Positions 24,064 through 37,699 of a DNA stretch of 64,000 bases are shown piece by piece. Position 1 is the stretch's first letter. Every line of letters starts with the position of its first letter. The position numbers and the translations under genes are program-made. The stretch covers positions 160,001 through 224,000 of the forward strand of contig JACATO010000652.1 of assembly GCA_018389105.1 (NCBI GenBank), in the 5' to 3' direction. Origin of the DNA: Nautilus pompilius (taxonomy: Eukaryota > Mollusca > Cephalopoda > Nautilida > Nautilidae). The notes beneath the pieces are model-generated. The model was given only the letters and a program-made list of their open reading frames with translations, was not told the DNA's origin and did not search any database.

Positions 24064-25518
24064 TAGTGGCAGACAAAAGTTCAACTGAAACAAAGTATGT
24101 AAAAGTAAACATTCCAGCATGAGCATTATACACCGAGAGATAAGCAGTTTCTTGATTAGTAAATATTTTGCATGTGCAACCTTTTCTTACATTATGACAG
24201 AATTTCATGGCAACAAAAGTTTAGAACATGTTCGAGACTTTGTCACAAAAAACTGTATTCTTTAGAGATTACATTAGATAAACAGATCGAGGAAATAGTT
24301 GTATTTGGTTTCAAAGCCACGAGCATCAATTACAACCTGACATCACTTACCCATGCAGTCCACAAGATGGTTACACCAATCATTACAAATATTGGCCTGA
24401 GCTGACTGGATAATTTCAAATAATTGATTCAAATTTCTGGGTTTTTTCATCTTAATAGTTTTATCTATATTGTTCCACGGATTCTCTATTGGATTCAAAT
24501 CAGCACTTTGAACTGGCCAATTTAGAACTGGAATTTTCTGAGCTGTGGAATACTGCTTAATGATATGATAATATGTGAATGTTTCGGTTCATTGTCATGT
24601 TGGAAAATCCAGTTGAGAGGGAGGCAATTCTCAGAATATGGTTCTGATATATCAATCAAAATGTCCAGGTTAACGATCTGATCAGTTATTCCATGGTTAT
24701 AATAAAGAGAGCCCGTCCTTTTTTGAGAAAAATAGCCCCATACCACAATGAAGCTGCCCCTCCTCCCAACCTTTAATCATTGGTTCGGTGTACTTCAAGT
24801 AAAAACCTGTCACTAATTCTTCACTGCACATAACTCTCATCATCTGATATAAACCTATGAAACCATGGTTAGTTGGATTAGATCCTTGGTAAACTGAAGT
24901 TGGGCTCTTCAATTCTGCAAGAAAACAAAGGATTTATTCCTGGCAACATTCCCCATCAATTCAAAATCACAAAGCAGCTCTTGTAGGGATTAATAGATCC
25001 TCCAAATCCCTGAAAGTGTCAACAGATCATGCCAGTCCATTTCAGATAGGCACATGATTTTCCAATTGGTCAAAGCATAGTTTTTCAAAGACTGTTACTC
25101 CTAAGGCATTTGATGTAGCTGCCTTTTCTCCATAAAACTTCAGGGTATAACCTGTTTTACTGCATTCGATCCACTTAGCAATCATGGAATGCGAGTTTCT
25201 CCTCTCAAGCGCACAGTCCAAGCACATTTTGTTAGAGTTAAATCAGCTTTTTAAAAAAAAGTTATCCACCAGTTTTCTTTATTCTATTTGTTGTCCCAAA
25301 AAAACTACAAATACAAGCAGTTGACATTGGCATCTTTAAGCTTTGTCTTTGTCATGAAATTCCATCATAATGTAAGAAAAGCAAGCGAATGCTAAATACC
25401 GACTACCTACCAATCATGAGGACGTGTGTGTTAATCAAAAGAACAAGAAATTGCTTCTCTATCAGTAAAATGCCTGTGCTGGAATGTTTATTTTTACATA
25501 TTTTATGTTCTGTCACTG
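24064..25518 (-). mobile_element. Tc1-like transposon with long inverted repeats
   Basis: The two ends match as inverted repeats over roughly 130 bp with gaps. The outer part is TAGTGGCAGACA versus CAGTGACAGA. A strongly conserved core follows, TATGTAAAA(G/A)TAAACATTCCAGCA at 24096-24119 and inverted near 25475-25500. An inner block, CTTTTCTTACATTATGA, appears near 24183-24199 and inverted near 25366-25382. The CAGTG start and total length of about 1.45 kb fit Tc1. The flanks are TT rather than TA on both sides, so the exact outer limits are uncertain by a few bases. Confidence 0.75.
24340..25230 (-). pseudogene. Tc1-like transposase, broken
   Basis: On the minus strand the sequence MVWGYFSQKRTGSLYYNHGI (near 24690-24746) matches the Tc1 block MVWGCFS...G. 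It is followed by NWIFQHDNEPKHS with the second catalytic Asp. After a change of frame comes NWPVQSADLNPIENPW near 24480-24530, with the catalytic Glu, then a C-terminal helix region ending near 24340. The upstream DNA-binding part (24750-25230) is present but scattered over frames. The catalytic blocks are well preserved in sequence, though the frame is broken several times, so no active enzyme is expected. Confidence 0.8.
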
Positions 25519-26849
25519 TTCTTTAACTTCTATTGACCACTCTGTCTGTCTCTCTCTCTCTGTGTTTTTTTCTTTTTTTTTTTACAAGTGAAAAATTTGA
25601 AAATTAATTCATGCTGAAATTGGTGTATGATTCTAGAGGGAATCCAGTCTGAACCTGAAACAGTGTAAAGCCACAAAGACCTGCGTTAGGTCCTCCACTC
25701 TTATATAGGCCAACTATAATGTGTCATTCGTAGATTACACTAAAGAGTAACAAACTTACTTGCTGATTAAAGAAATCCAAAGTTCAGTTTTAATCTATGC
25801 CATGTACAGATTCACTTATCAAATGCATATAAAGAATAATTAAGTATCTTCAAACCAATATTTTAAAGACCACCTGCTTATTTTTTTAGCTCTTTTTAGT
25901 AAAAAAAAAGCAGTTACTGGAACCCATACAAATACCATATAACAAACCATTTTGCATAACAACCAAGTTCCATGTAGAACCATTATACCAAAGCTGCGAT
26001 CTTAATGTTTTCAGTTATTGAGTAAGTAAACTGTTTATTAACAATAATCAATTAGAAAGCTGGTCCTGTGAATGTCATTCAATGTCTGTATGTACAGTAG
26101 AAGAATTACAACAGAACTATTCTTGTACCTTGGGTAATAAACGATACAATATTGTAATAATCTCATAGCCATTTCCTAAAAGTCCCTCAAAACCAAGAAT
26201 TTCTTTTAGACATGTTATGGAAACTACTCACTAATTACACATCACAATTACTATTTTGAGTATAGCACTCCGTAGAGGCCTCGACTCAGACACAACTATA
26301 CCACAATGTCAATGTTTATCACTAATTTTTTATTCTCATGAAGTAAATAAGTAGACATTAATTTTCCTACTCCTGACTGCAGTACACATTACCCAACACA
26401 ACCAAGTTGAGACGCGTTTCAAATAGAAGCAACTTATAGTTTCCCTTCACAAACAATTCTACATAGAAAAGCAAATTACCTTACATAAAACTACACTTTC
26501 CACAAAGAAACAACAACAAAACCATTTACAGACAAATAAAGAATTTCATACAATAATTTCATTTATTTTCTAAAGATATGCAATTCATTCTGTGAGATAA
26601 CCAAAGTTTTGGGGCTTGGCTGAGAGATTATAATCGCTGCTTTGTCGATCTCAAACAATAGGTTCCAACATAATGAATTCAAATCATGATGAACATATGC
26701 AATTACACAAGTTCTACATAAGATTAATCTGCATTTAATTTGAAAATAAAAAGTAACCTTTATAATATTATTTGCTGCTAGTTTTTTTTTTTAAAAAATA
26801 AGTTGTCAGTGACTCTCCTTACATATACTGCACACAAAAATTTAGGAAT

Positions 26850-27560
26850 AAAAGATTTTGAGAGAGACTTTCTTTTGTACAATAGTTCGCAGGTTTATTT
26901 TAAACAATTTGGTAGCCACGTTATTCAGGGTCACATGGTGTCGCAGTACTCCAAATAATCTAGGCAGTAAACAACAAAGCAAGCAGTCCCTGGTTGGTCT
27001 ATACACAAGTCTTCTCACACTATGGATGAGTCGAGGGCATATCATGCCTCCAGCGATGTAGCAAAGTATCCAGTATCCTTAGTGCATTCTGAAAATTATG
27101 GATGGCTCTCCCAAAGACATCCCCCAAGTATTCAGTCTAGAAGAGACCTGACTACTATCTACCTGGATGATAAAATAACTCACAATGTCAGCCCAAGGGG
27201 GAGCATACCTTAAGTCATCTTGGCAAGCAAATCTAAACCCAGGCACAACAACTGGCTGGAAAATGTTTAGCCTGCAGAGCAGAACCTGTTATACATTCCT
27301 TGATGATGGTTAACTCAGTTCTTTCATGCACCACTATCCATCCGCGCTTGTGCTGCAAGAACATACCAATCAAGTTCACCTCAGTATTCTGCCATCCCTG
27401 AAGACAAGACCAAACCTTGACTCCGGCCATGAACATCAAGCTGCTCCATACCCTCTGCCCTGGTGTCTGTCAGCCACCACCTGCCAGTTTGTCTAGTTTT
27501 CATTACCATAACCAACTGATCACAGACTAAGGCACTCTCAAGCCTCCATCTCAAGCATTC
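26850..27560. other. Unclassified sequence, possible repeat
   Basis: Somewhat less AT-rich than its surroundings, with overlapping open frames of 60-68 codons on both strands. I recognise no domain and no terminal repeats. It could be an old interspersed repeat; there is no firm support. Confidence 0.25.
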
Positions 27561-27850
27561 AAACTGCACAGTCACGTATCACTGATCCGACAGCAAAAAT
27601 CAAATGCAGGGTGGTTTGTAAAGTCTTTTTCTTTAAACATCCATCTTTACCAGCATACAAAACCTTTTTATCTAATATGAGAAGTGCACTCCCAAAACCA
27701 CTTTCAGCAAAACCAGCATGAGAGATGAGAAATTCAGCCAACTACACAATTTAATTCTGAACACTGATGGCATAATTGTAATTTTTTCTTTTTTAATTTT
27801 GCACTGAGAAAGTCCAACGACTCTAACCTTTTGTGTGTGCGCATGTACAC

Positions 27851-30800
27851 TAGGGTGCATCAAACGCCCCATGATTTTTAAAGGTGTCTGTTTTTGACTT
27901 GACCCTAGATTAATTTTTTTCCATTATGTATAAAAATAACTCATGCAAAATTTCAGCAAAATTCACATTTGTTTATGTGGGCCACCTGACGTTTGGAAAT
28001 CTGAGCTGCAAAGCTGCCAAACTCGGCAGGTTCAGAGACCCCGATCTTTGAATATTTAAATTTTTTCATAGCCACTTGCCAGATATAAGCATTTTTTTTT
28101 AAAATAACACTTATGAAATCAATAAAAGGAAGTAAATAAACAACAAATTGCAATATTTTAGCCCAACTGACATGATTTTTTACCACTTTACCAACATTTT
28201 TATGCAATTTTCATCTATATTACATTAACATTACGTCAACTTACATGTATGGTACACTGTACATAAAGACAACATCGATGTTGTCAGATCTGCATAAATA
28301 ATCCATGTGGAAAAGTTCTGTTCTGCTTATTTACAATGTTCAGATTGTTTATTTAGCTGTCAGTCTTTGCCTTGCATTTTCGCAGATTTGGAAGAGACCG
28401 TCTGTCGTCTTCCACTACTTGAACATTTTGGTAGTGATCCTCACTTCTTGATGCAGAGAGAAAATCAGAACTTAACTTCACTCCCTGCTCAGCATAGTCA
28501 TTGATGACATTAAGTGCATCAACATGAGCTACGGAAGTCTGATAGGCAGCATACTCTGGCCATGCTTCAACAGGCTGTGCTAGGAACTCATGATTTATCT
28601 CAAGAATGTTCATTGTGAACCATGAGTCCCTCGATACTAAGTCACAAGTGTTGTAGATTCTGAGATGTCTGAAGGAAATTTTGGCTTTCCAAAGCCAGTT
28701 CCATAATGTTCTTCTGGAGTGACAAAGTCGCCATCTGACTTTGTGGCAAAGAGACTAAGAGCGAGTGCATGTCACTGTTCTGTTGGTATTTTGTAGTGAT
28801 GGTTTCTGCTGGGAGTTTTTTCATTTCAGACTCAAGTAAGCATATCTTTAAAGAGTACAACAGCTTAGCCATCCACCTAGCTTTGTGTAGTGCCTCAGAC
28901 TACTTGAATTTCACAGTCTGTTCAGCTCCAAGAAATACTAAGCACAATTCCACAAACTCGCAATAGTCATCCTGGTTGAAATTCAGCTCAGATTGCAGGA
29001 GCTTTAAAAAATCAGTTACCCATTGTTTTATCATTGCTTGGACTTCGATTCAACTGAGAAAGTACCTGATCATCACTATGTGCCAGCAAGTCAAAATTCT
29101 TGCAAAATCGCAAGAAAACTGTAATTTCTGGTGATGTTGACACTACAATTTGCAAGTCTTTGAAGACGTGTGTTAGGATTACTTCACCAATGTGATGTCT
29201 GCATATCAGACCATAACAATGCTCTTTGAAGACTTTCCTGTATTTTAATACATACAGCTGAAACATGTCCTGTATTAGCTGATGTAGTATCAAAGACCAT
29301 GTTTACAATGCTTTCTTGCAATTCCATGAAGTAAATTAACAGTCAATTGAGAAATTATATCACCAGATTTGCAATCTGTTCCTGGTTCATAAGATGGTAC
29401 GACTAACAATTTGATGTCCTGCTTAGTTCCTACAGCAACTGTTAATCGCTCCTGGTTTGCACACTTAGTTTCAAGAGATGGAAGAAATTTGGAGTCCCAA
29501 TGTAGAGATACTGGTTTAGAGGGAGTCCACTGTGCTTTGATGGAACTTGCTATACCTTCACCAACCTTTCTCCTTCATCTGTTAGCAGTAGAATATGACA
29601 TTGCCACTTTTGACACATCACCTCCAGATTCTTCAATTAAAGCAGCTGTAAAAGAAGCTTGCTGTGTGTTTGGCTGATGTTCATTCGTGTAGCTATGGAT
29701 ACAAGTTTTGTAGACTGAAGAATGATGTGGGGAATAAATGCTTCAGTTCCAGTGTGAACTGTGCAGTGATGACCTTGTGGCACTTGTGGATGCAAGCATC
29801 GTATTACTACTGGAAGGTGCAGTAACATCACCAAATGCAGATGCTGAAGAACTGCTGGATAAAGATCAGTTGCAGTAGCACACACATCAATATCACTTGT
29901 GTCTGTATCAGTTTCAGTTTCACTAAAGCTCTGGAAAGTAGTAGATGCCCTTAATATCTCTTAATTTTTCTCACGTCTCCTTGATTCTGCTTTAGCACGT
30001 TCTTCACTCCGCTGAATTCTTTGAGCCAACACCTTATCACTGGGTCCAAATGTAGCAGTACGGTCTGTTTTCATTGAATGCAGAAACTGCAAGTCTTCGG
30101 GATTTTTTATCACTTTCTCTGCATTAGCTGGCCACAGCTGAAAAGTTTGACCAAGTTTAGTTTCAACTTGTTCTAATTTAGAGAGGGTAGCTGGTGAAGA
30201 ACGATGATTAACGGGTATGCTTCTGAGTTTATCATCATCATCCACAAGCTTTATTATTTTTTCACATCCCTTGTGCTCTGTGATCATGGGAATTTTGGCT
30301 TTCCCATAGAATGGCACAACTTTAAGAAGCACAATTTTTGCACACTCCCACTTTGTTTGGTTCTTCGACGCACCCTTTTGAAGATGGTACATCATAGAGC
30401 GTAGTACTTGTCTACATGTTGGGAGGCATGAGCCATTTATTTGTGAATCATCATCAGTAATGCCTTTTCCAAGCCCAAATATGTTTTTTTACTTTACGTG
30501 TCATAGGAGTTGATTGTGGTGTATTAGTTGGTCTTGCTTAGAGTCTGACTCTGGAGTTGAAGGAGGTCCAGGTTCTGCTTTATCAGTCATGATTGAGATC
30601 AAGAAAAAATACCAATGTGCAAAAGGATGTAAGTATTATAAATTGAAACCTAAGTTAAAATATACCAATTTTTTCAAATATACCAAATCAAAAAAATGCC
30701 TACCAAAAACTTTGAAAATATACCAGTTGGCAACCCTGCCTTGATCATGGACTAATTCTAACAACATAATTATGCAATGGAAATTCCCACTTCTTTAGAT

Positions 30801-31422
30801 TGCATGTATGTTGTGCAATAGGCTCTAATTTTAGTAATGTTTGTATTGACCTTAAAGGCAATAGGAAATCCAAATTTCTAAAACTTTCTCCTTAGTATTT
30901 ATAAGACTGTGTGAAGATGTTTTGATGTGCTGTTAATGGGAAACACAAAACCAAAAAAGGAGAATTCAATTGTAACATTGTTTCATTTGAGTCTTATTAT
31001 TGTAAACGGCAAATTGTATGTTAAAATTATGTAGGAATGCAACAACAACGTCATATTATCGGACATCAGTTTGGCAGCAACACAGTATTCAATGATGTAC
31101 ATCTGGAATTTTAGTCATTTTTCTGTAAAAATATTGTTTTGAATGATTATATTCATTTCAATTAGGACTATCAATATCATATGTAGAAATCATAATTTGA
31201 CAATTCAGTAACTTTTAATTGACTTTTATGGTATGGATTTGCATATTACCTTTAAAGCCTGCCGAATTCAACAACCATGCAGGTCAAAATTTTCAAACAC
31301 ACAGTGGCCCTAAACCATCTTCAAATTACCTAAGATTTTACTGTTAGTGTTTTTCACTAATGGAAAACTTTTAGAGTAGGGACAGAAAAAAATCTGATCG
31401 AAGGAGCCTTTGATGCACCCTA
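27851..31422 (-). mobile_element. 3.57 kb DNA transposon with TIRs and an unnamed transposase-like family
   Basis: The left end reads TAGGGTGCATCAAACGCCCC and the right end, inverted, TAGGGTGCATCAAAGGCTCC: 17 of 20 positions agree. Both outermost bases can be read as a TA target duplication with GGGTGCATCAAA as the repeat proper. The flanks are CA/TG-rich and partly inverted, so a longer duplication cannot be excluded. The minus-strand gene between the ends spans about 2.2 kb. The combination of TIRs and a DDE-like gene makes this a cut-and-paste element. It is broken at several places. The superfamily is not certain. Confidence 0.7.
28353..30592 (-). pseudogene. Transposase-like gene of the 27851-31422 element, broken
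   Basis: From 5' to 3' on the minus strand: MTDKAEPGPPSTPESDSK near 30590; a charged N-terminal domain (30395-29961) with WECAKIVLLKVVPFYGKAKIP and a Lys/Arg-rich end; a central part with VSLHWDSKFLPSLE near 29490, MVFDTTSANTG near 29290 and CRHHIGEVILTHVF near 29180-29210; then a C-terminal region ending in NDYAEQGVKLSSDF near 28500. The two Asp blocks lie about 66 residues apart and the C..H block about 30 further on, a layout like the RNase-H fold of hAT enzymes; this similarity is my inference. I recall close relatives of these blocks as abundant unnamed proteins in arthropods, hydra and molluscs. Stops and frame changes separate the pieces, so the copy is dead or needs introns that I could not define. 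Confidence 0.65.
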
Positions 31423-31425
31423 ATG

Positions 31426-31431
<6 letters not shown>

Positions 31432-31459
<28 letters not shown>
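31432..31459. repeat. (CA)n microsatellite
   Basis: CA run directly outside the right end of the 27851-31422 element. Confidence 0.9.
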
Positions 31460-31467
<8 letters not shown>

Positions 31468-31559
31468 CACATATGTTTAAAGAACCAAACTTTTTGTCCT
31501 GCTATCACATTTTTTCCTGTCACACACACATGGTACACTCATGTTAGAAATGCTTTCCA

Positions 31560-31735
31560 GCATACCCGAGCTCAGGGTAGTTATTTTGGGCTATAGCTAA
31601 AAACAAAAGGACTGCATCTCTAAGATGCAAAAAAATCTGGGATTTGAACCAGAGCCCAAAGATTGTGCTAACAAGACTTCAAGAGCTGCTCAGTTTGATT
31701 TCATAGTTCCAAGGCACAGTTGTGTTTTCTTGTCA
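31560..31735 (-). mobile_element. tRNA-derived SINE candidate
   Basis: The minus strand contains TGGTTCAAATCCCAGA near 31650, a very good B box for RNA polymerase III (GGTTCAANTCC). About 30-40 bases upstream lies GTCTTGTTAGCACAATC, a poor A-box match. The sequence does not fold into an intact tRNA. A decayed SINE head is the likely reading; the body and tail are not defined. Confidence 0.4.
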
Positions 31736-34700
31736 CAGTGTAAATCAGTGCATTAATTACATTTTTTTAGTGCTAAAAATATTGTTCCTTTCTTTTTTCT
31801 CTCCCATAAAGTTTCTTTATCATTATCACTGACTGTTTAGTTCACATGTTTTATCACTTTAAAAAAAAAAAAAAACACTATTCCCATTATCAGTGATATC
31901 TTACCCTTCCCACTGACTGGATTTTTGATCTTTTAAGCAATTTTATACTCAGTGTATTTGCCTAAGGTAACAATAATTCTAGTGACTTTTAAATTTTTTG
32001 GCTCAGAAACAGCAAATGTGTCATGGAAATTTAGATATCAAAGGTTCATCCTCTAATATACTGAAGTTTCATAAAGCACCAGTTTTTTTTAAATAAAGGA
32101 AAACAGAATCCAGCCAACCACACATGAACATATTTCGTTGCTAAAGCCTTCATTCAAAATCATGGGGAAAAGAACAGAACCCTCACTTTGCTGATCTTTG
32201 AAACAGGACCTAAATACAGGTACATTGACAACGTTAAAATACTAAAATTCTGAATTAAATTAATATAATCCAAACTCCACCTAATTTCTTATTCCATACT
32301 CCCACTAGATACTTTATTACATTCAAAGAACAGCTAAACATCCTGACACATTTGTCAAAGTACCAAATGTACACAGCTTAACATCTTCCAGCTTGAGTGC
32401 ATTTGCAACCCACTACCAATCAAATCTATAACACTCAGCTTAGGCTGAGTCATAATACGCATGGTCCCTTCTCATTAATATTACCCTTTATAACAATAAA
32501 TCTGTAACACACCAATCCTATCTGGTTTGCATCACAAGTGTGTGTTGGTTAAATGTACAGCCAGTTAGTTCAGCACATACTGGTGCTTCTAGGCTGGGGC
32601 AGTATAAGGTAGATAAAAGCTGATGTGGTATTATATGGAGAATTAAATAATTTGTACAGACCAACATGTGGCACTTTCTAGTTTTCCCCAACAAACGGTC
32701 AGTGAGCAGCTGTACTGGGGTTGTTTTTACAAAATGCACAAATCATTCACTCCAAGCCAGTAGTGGAAATGGCAAGGTAACCAAGAAAAGAAAATGAAAT
32801 TTTACAATATTTCTCCCATCTGATCTCTGTAAAAGACAATACTTTGGACATAAAGTCAAATTAACCTTATCAATTTTCTTCAGAAGTAAATTGAAACTAA
32901 AAATAAATGTTTCACCAGCAGATAACAGTGGCCATATTATCATCTATATCCACCCACCCACCCAAAGGACATCCTTAAAAATCTCAACAAATGATAGCAG
33001 CAATATTTCAAATATGGAGAATTTTTGAAATTTTCTAAACATTTTTAAAAGGGTTTGTGCTGAAAAAGTCTAGCTAACACAGTGAGGCCATAAATATTCA
33101 ACAGATTTTCAAGAAAAAGAAGAGTTTGGAAGTTGTTTTTTTTATCAGCACAAATTTCTTAGCATGTATAATTCAGGTTTTTCCCTGTACCATTTTTTTT
33201 AGTTGAGATTCATGATTCAGCCTAACTTGGGAAGGTTGGCAATTGTGCACATGATGCTAAAACGTTCCTTTTTATAAATGTAGATTGTAAATTGGCTTAT
33301 AAAGCATGCACACCATCAAAGTTTTTCAGATATTCTGGAGTTGTTTCAAGCTACTTCACATACAATTGGTTAAAAAAAAAAAAGGTTGAATTTTAATGGT
33401 GCAGAAACAAGTAACTGTTCCAAAGAGAACGCAATGAAGCAACTAGATAATTTTAAAATAGTTGGTCATAGTTCCCTACTGCAATCTCACCAAGGAACCA
33501 ACGGTAACAGCATTATCATCCATGCATTGAGAATCCCTATTATATCAACCCTGCATTCTTGACAGCCAAAGCTAAGGGTCTGAGTTTGTTTCTCAGTAGG
33601 TGATGGCTCAAATTGGTAACATCTCCATTGATTTCTTCTTGCTCTTCTTCACCAGCTGGCCAGTCATGCGAGCTTCCTCCAATATTTAAAACTGAAAAGT
33701 TCTAGCAGGGATTTCCCTTCTGAAGTGGGAAATGTCAATCCTGTGGTGAAGGATAGGCAAAGCTCTCTAGCAAATAACTGCTATGCTATGCTTTCTCACT
33801 GAGGTTGTGTCCAATATAGAGGGGTTATCTCTGTTCTTCAGACTTGTGTACAACACAACATCCCTGCATAGAAATAATACAGCTAAGGTAGCCATGCTAC
33901 TGTAAGATCAGTTAATAACATCAGCTATATATACAACTTCAGGAGTCTGTTTGTCTGTCTGTCTCCCCCTCCCTCTCCTTAATGCAAAATTTATTATCAA
34001 GTTTCCATAAAAGAAAAAAAATATCATAGGCTTTCATTTTTTTTAAGTACCCTTACATAAATCTTTAAACTTTCAGCCATGGATCAAAAGATTTTATATG
34101 ATACATATTCAACTGTAGCTTCATGGGAAGAGGCCCAGTTTTGTTTCTTGTAATAAAATGTCTGCATGGACTTTTTTCAATATGAAAGCTGTGATTTGAA
34201 AACAAATAAGTGGGAGGACCCCACACTGACAAATCCACCAGATATTTCCATAAACAAAGTTAAACATTAATAACATAAAAGCTACTCTGATATATTAGAT
34301 ATAACAGCCCTATATCAGCTTTTGCACTGATTGACTTCAAGAAACTTTCATCATCTGTATGGTAGAATCTTTACAATTCCTCTTTAACCATTTGTTAAAT
34401 AAATCTTAAATTAGCAATCTAGATAGTATATTAAAAAATAACAACAAATGTGCATAAGCTAATAAAATGAAGAAATGTACATTAATTTAATTCCCATTTA
34501 CAAGGAAAAAACATTTACAGAAAATCTCACTACGTGTAAAATCTAATGTAATGAAAATTAAATTATAAACAAAAAAAGCATCACACAAGAATAATAATAA
34601 ACTTTAAAACTTGTTTAAAAATCCTTTAATTTCTTCGATATTTTTTCTAATTAAGAATAAAATCAACTACCCCAGTAAAAGATCTGGTCAAACTCCTCTA

Positions 34701-37386
34701 ATATTCCTATCAAAAATATGTATAGAATTAGTTACTTGTAGTAGAATGAGACTAAACATTTTTTTTTTAAAAAAAAAAAGGCACCAAATATGACTGATTT
34801 ACAAATTATTGGCATATTTCATGCGTGTTTAAAATTTCTGTTTTCTTTTATCATCTCACATTGTTATTTTTTTTTCACATTTTACATGATCAGTGCATTG
34901 AAACCAGTTTTGTGGTCATTAGCAGAAAGTGAAAATAGGCCAACGAACTATTCCACCATATGTTGCCTTGTTTTAAACATTTAGTATGCATTATTTTCAT
35001 CTGTTCTGCGTGAACAAACTCATTTAAATAAAAAAAAAGTCAATGTGCTCTGAGAAATGTTACGCTAGTAGTAAATTGCTCCTTTTTAACTTTCTGCCTT
35101 TGGCTGGTTAGATTTCCCAAATTAAAATGAATTTCAGCTTTAAAAAGACCAGAACAAATGTTAAACAAACTGGTGTATGTTCTGAAGAATATCTGGACTG
35201 TATTACAAAAAAATAAATAACAATTTGGGAAATTATGCATATGATCAACTAACTGGCCCAGAGTGTCAACATAAGATCTGCAAGTCAAACTAACAACGTG
35301 TTTACTCTAAAATATCAAATTTCTTACATTTTTAAAAATTATCTGTCCATACATATCTTTGCTGTTAAATGTCTGGTAAGTCAGGTGGATTTAACAGAAT
35401 TATAATCAGAGCTGAAAATGGAGAATCTGACATGGTTCAATTCTGTGGCAGAAAGATCTCTATCCTTGAGATGTATGTACGCCTTACAGTGTACTTTTAA
35501 TGTGAGTGTGTTTTACAATTAATTAAATTATTTAAGATAATAAAATATGCTATATCCGTTGTGGTACTAATAGTAGAAAGATAATTAATCACTGTCAGCA
35601 GAATATTTAATGATTCTTTTTCTTATATCTAGTATGTAAGGCTAGTTCCCAATTAACTTAGCCAAAACATAAGAACCAGCTAGAAACAGTTTTCTAGCAC
35701 TTTGTTATACTACAAAGCATAAAAAAGAAACTTTCTTTTATGTACAGTAAAAGTAATTTATAGTTTTATACAATTTAAACTTTGCTACTTTTGTTGCTGC
35801 TTTAAGTATCACACCAAACTATTTAAACAATTGTAAAAACTATTAGAGAAATCTGTTAATTTTAAATCACATGAATTAAATGTACTATATAAATTAACTA
35901 CTCGAGCCAATGTTCGAATCCTCAATTAATTTTCTACACTGAAAACTAAAAAAAGAGGGCAAGATAATATGATGAAAAAGATGAGTTAGAGTTATTAGTT
36001 GATGTAATGCTATTTATGTTTTTTTGCTTTGAGCTTAAAAATCCAATAAAGAATAAAAGATCCTGAAATAATTTAAAGTGTATTCTCCTTCTTGGGATTT
36101 TATATGTAACAGTCCACACAGCAAAAGGCAGACCCTTGATGTGACCAAACTCCTCCAACTTCCTAATTGTTTTCCTTTTTATGTCTGATATTCATCCATC
36201 AATCTGGCACAGTGAGGTTAAAATTCCATAAGTAATAGACTTAGAAAGCTGGCCATCAAACTAAACTAAATCCCTGTGTTTACAGAGTTCAGCGAGGAAA
36301 GTATTTAAAGATCTGGTCGTACAAAAGGAATAGCAAATCTGCCCTTTAGGTGAGCTACAAAATGATGCTCCCCTAATGCAAAATTCTGGGAAACATTTTC
36401 AAGCAAAGTAGATAAAATAATAATAGAAAATCATCACTTTCAAAAAGATTGTGCAGCAAATGAAAATTGTTACCAGAATTTTTTCTCCCTTATACCAAGA
36501 TCTTTTATATCAAATGAATTAGTTTACTAGCCTGGCTATGTTGACAAATATGGACAGGATTCAGATATTCAAATAGAAAAGGAAAGAAAGAAATCCTTGG
36601 AGACACAGATCTAATTACTTTAAACATGCATGCAAGTAGAAACCAAATTCATCTTCCCATGATGCAATACTCAAAATTTCCTGCTAGCCCTGAACTACTA
36701 TTGTGGGCAACATTGGTATTCACTGAACCACTGCTTTTGTAGAAGACTAAATTATGAAAAAGAAAGAAAGCAGATATAGTGTGGAGTTTGTCTAAAACAC
36801 AGAGCAGACAAGTTACTAACAAGGCTAACCAAATGAATTCGCTACATGCTTGTCAAAATCCAAAATTATAAAATATTAATTCATATACATATATTTGTAT
36901 GGATGGATGGATGGATATATACACACAGCAGTTCGTCTTTAGAAAGAATAAAATTAAGCCTTTGCGAGAATCAACCTAATATGATTTCAAAAAAATAAAT
37001 TAATAAATAAAATGACTATTTTCTTTTTTCCGTTTAGATAGCACGAACTAACAGAAATTTTATATTCGTCAAAATATCATTAAAAAAAAAAAAAACAAAC
37101 CTGGAGCTAAAGGGGAAGAAAGGAAATGATAAATACCAGCAAAAGGTTAAAATGTGTGTGTGTGTGTGTGAGGGTGTTAACTGCAGTTAATAAATCCATT
37201 TCTGTTCTGGATGCCTGGCAATCTATCATTTCAAATGAAATGCACGGACATGACATGGATACAATTACACAATCCAAACTCCATCTCTGTGGTCAGTTTT
37301 CCGGGGGGGGAGGAGGGAGAGGAGACCCTCGTTTGTTCGCTCGCAAGGCCGGGATCCCCGAAATGTAGGAATTAGCAACAGTCGCA

Positions 37387-37462
37387 AGGGGATGATGATG
37401 ATGATGATCAAACTACCGCCTGAGCACACACACACACACACAGACCGACCGACCGACCGACT
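37387..37462. repeat. Cluster of short microsatellites
   Basis: (GAT)n at 37387-37409, (CA)n at about 37425-37441 and (GACC)n at 37442-37460 follow one another directly, with G- and C-runs just beyond. Confidence 0.9.
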
Positions 37463-37699
37463 CTTCGTTCCTTGTAGTAGTAGGTTGTTGGGGGGGGGGG
37501 TTTTTGTTGTTGTTGTTGTTGTTTTTTTAAACACCCCCCCCGTTTTTTTGTTTGTTTGTTTGCTTGTTTGTTTTGTTTTGTTTTTTTTTTTTTTAAAAAA
37601 GGGTGGGGGGGAGGCGCAAACGGGGGTCGATTATAAGGGGCTAATGATTTCCGAGAAAGGTCAAGGGTGAATCAGAGAAATTGTCTGACACTATTTACA

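Noticed and set aside
31640-31735. Possible tRNA gene
   Set aside because: Only the B box is good. The acceptor and anticodon arms do not pair, so a SINE relic is more likely.
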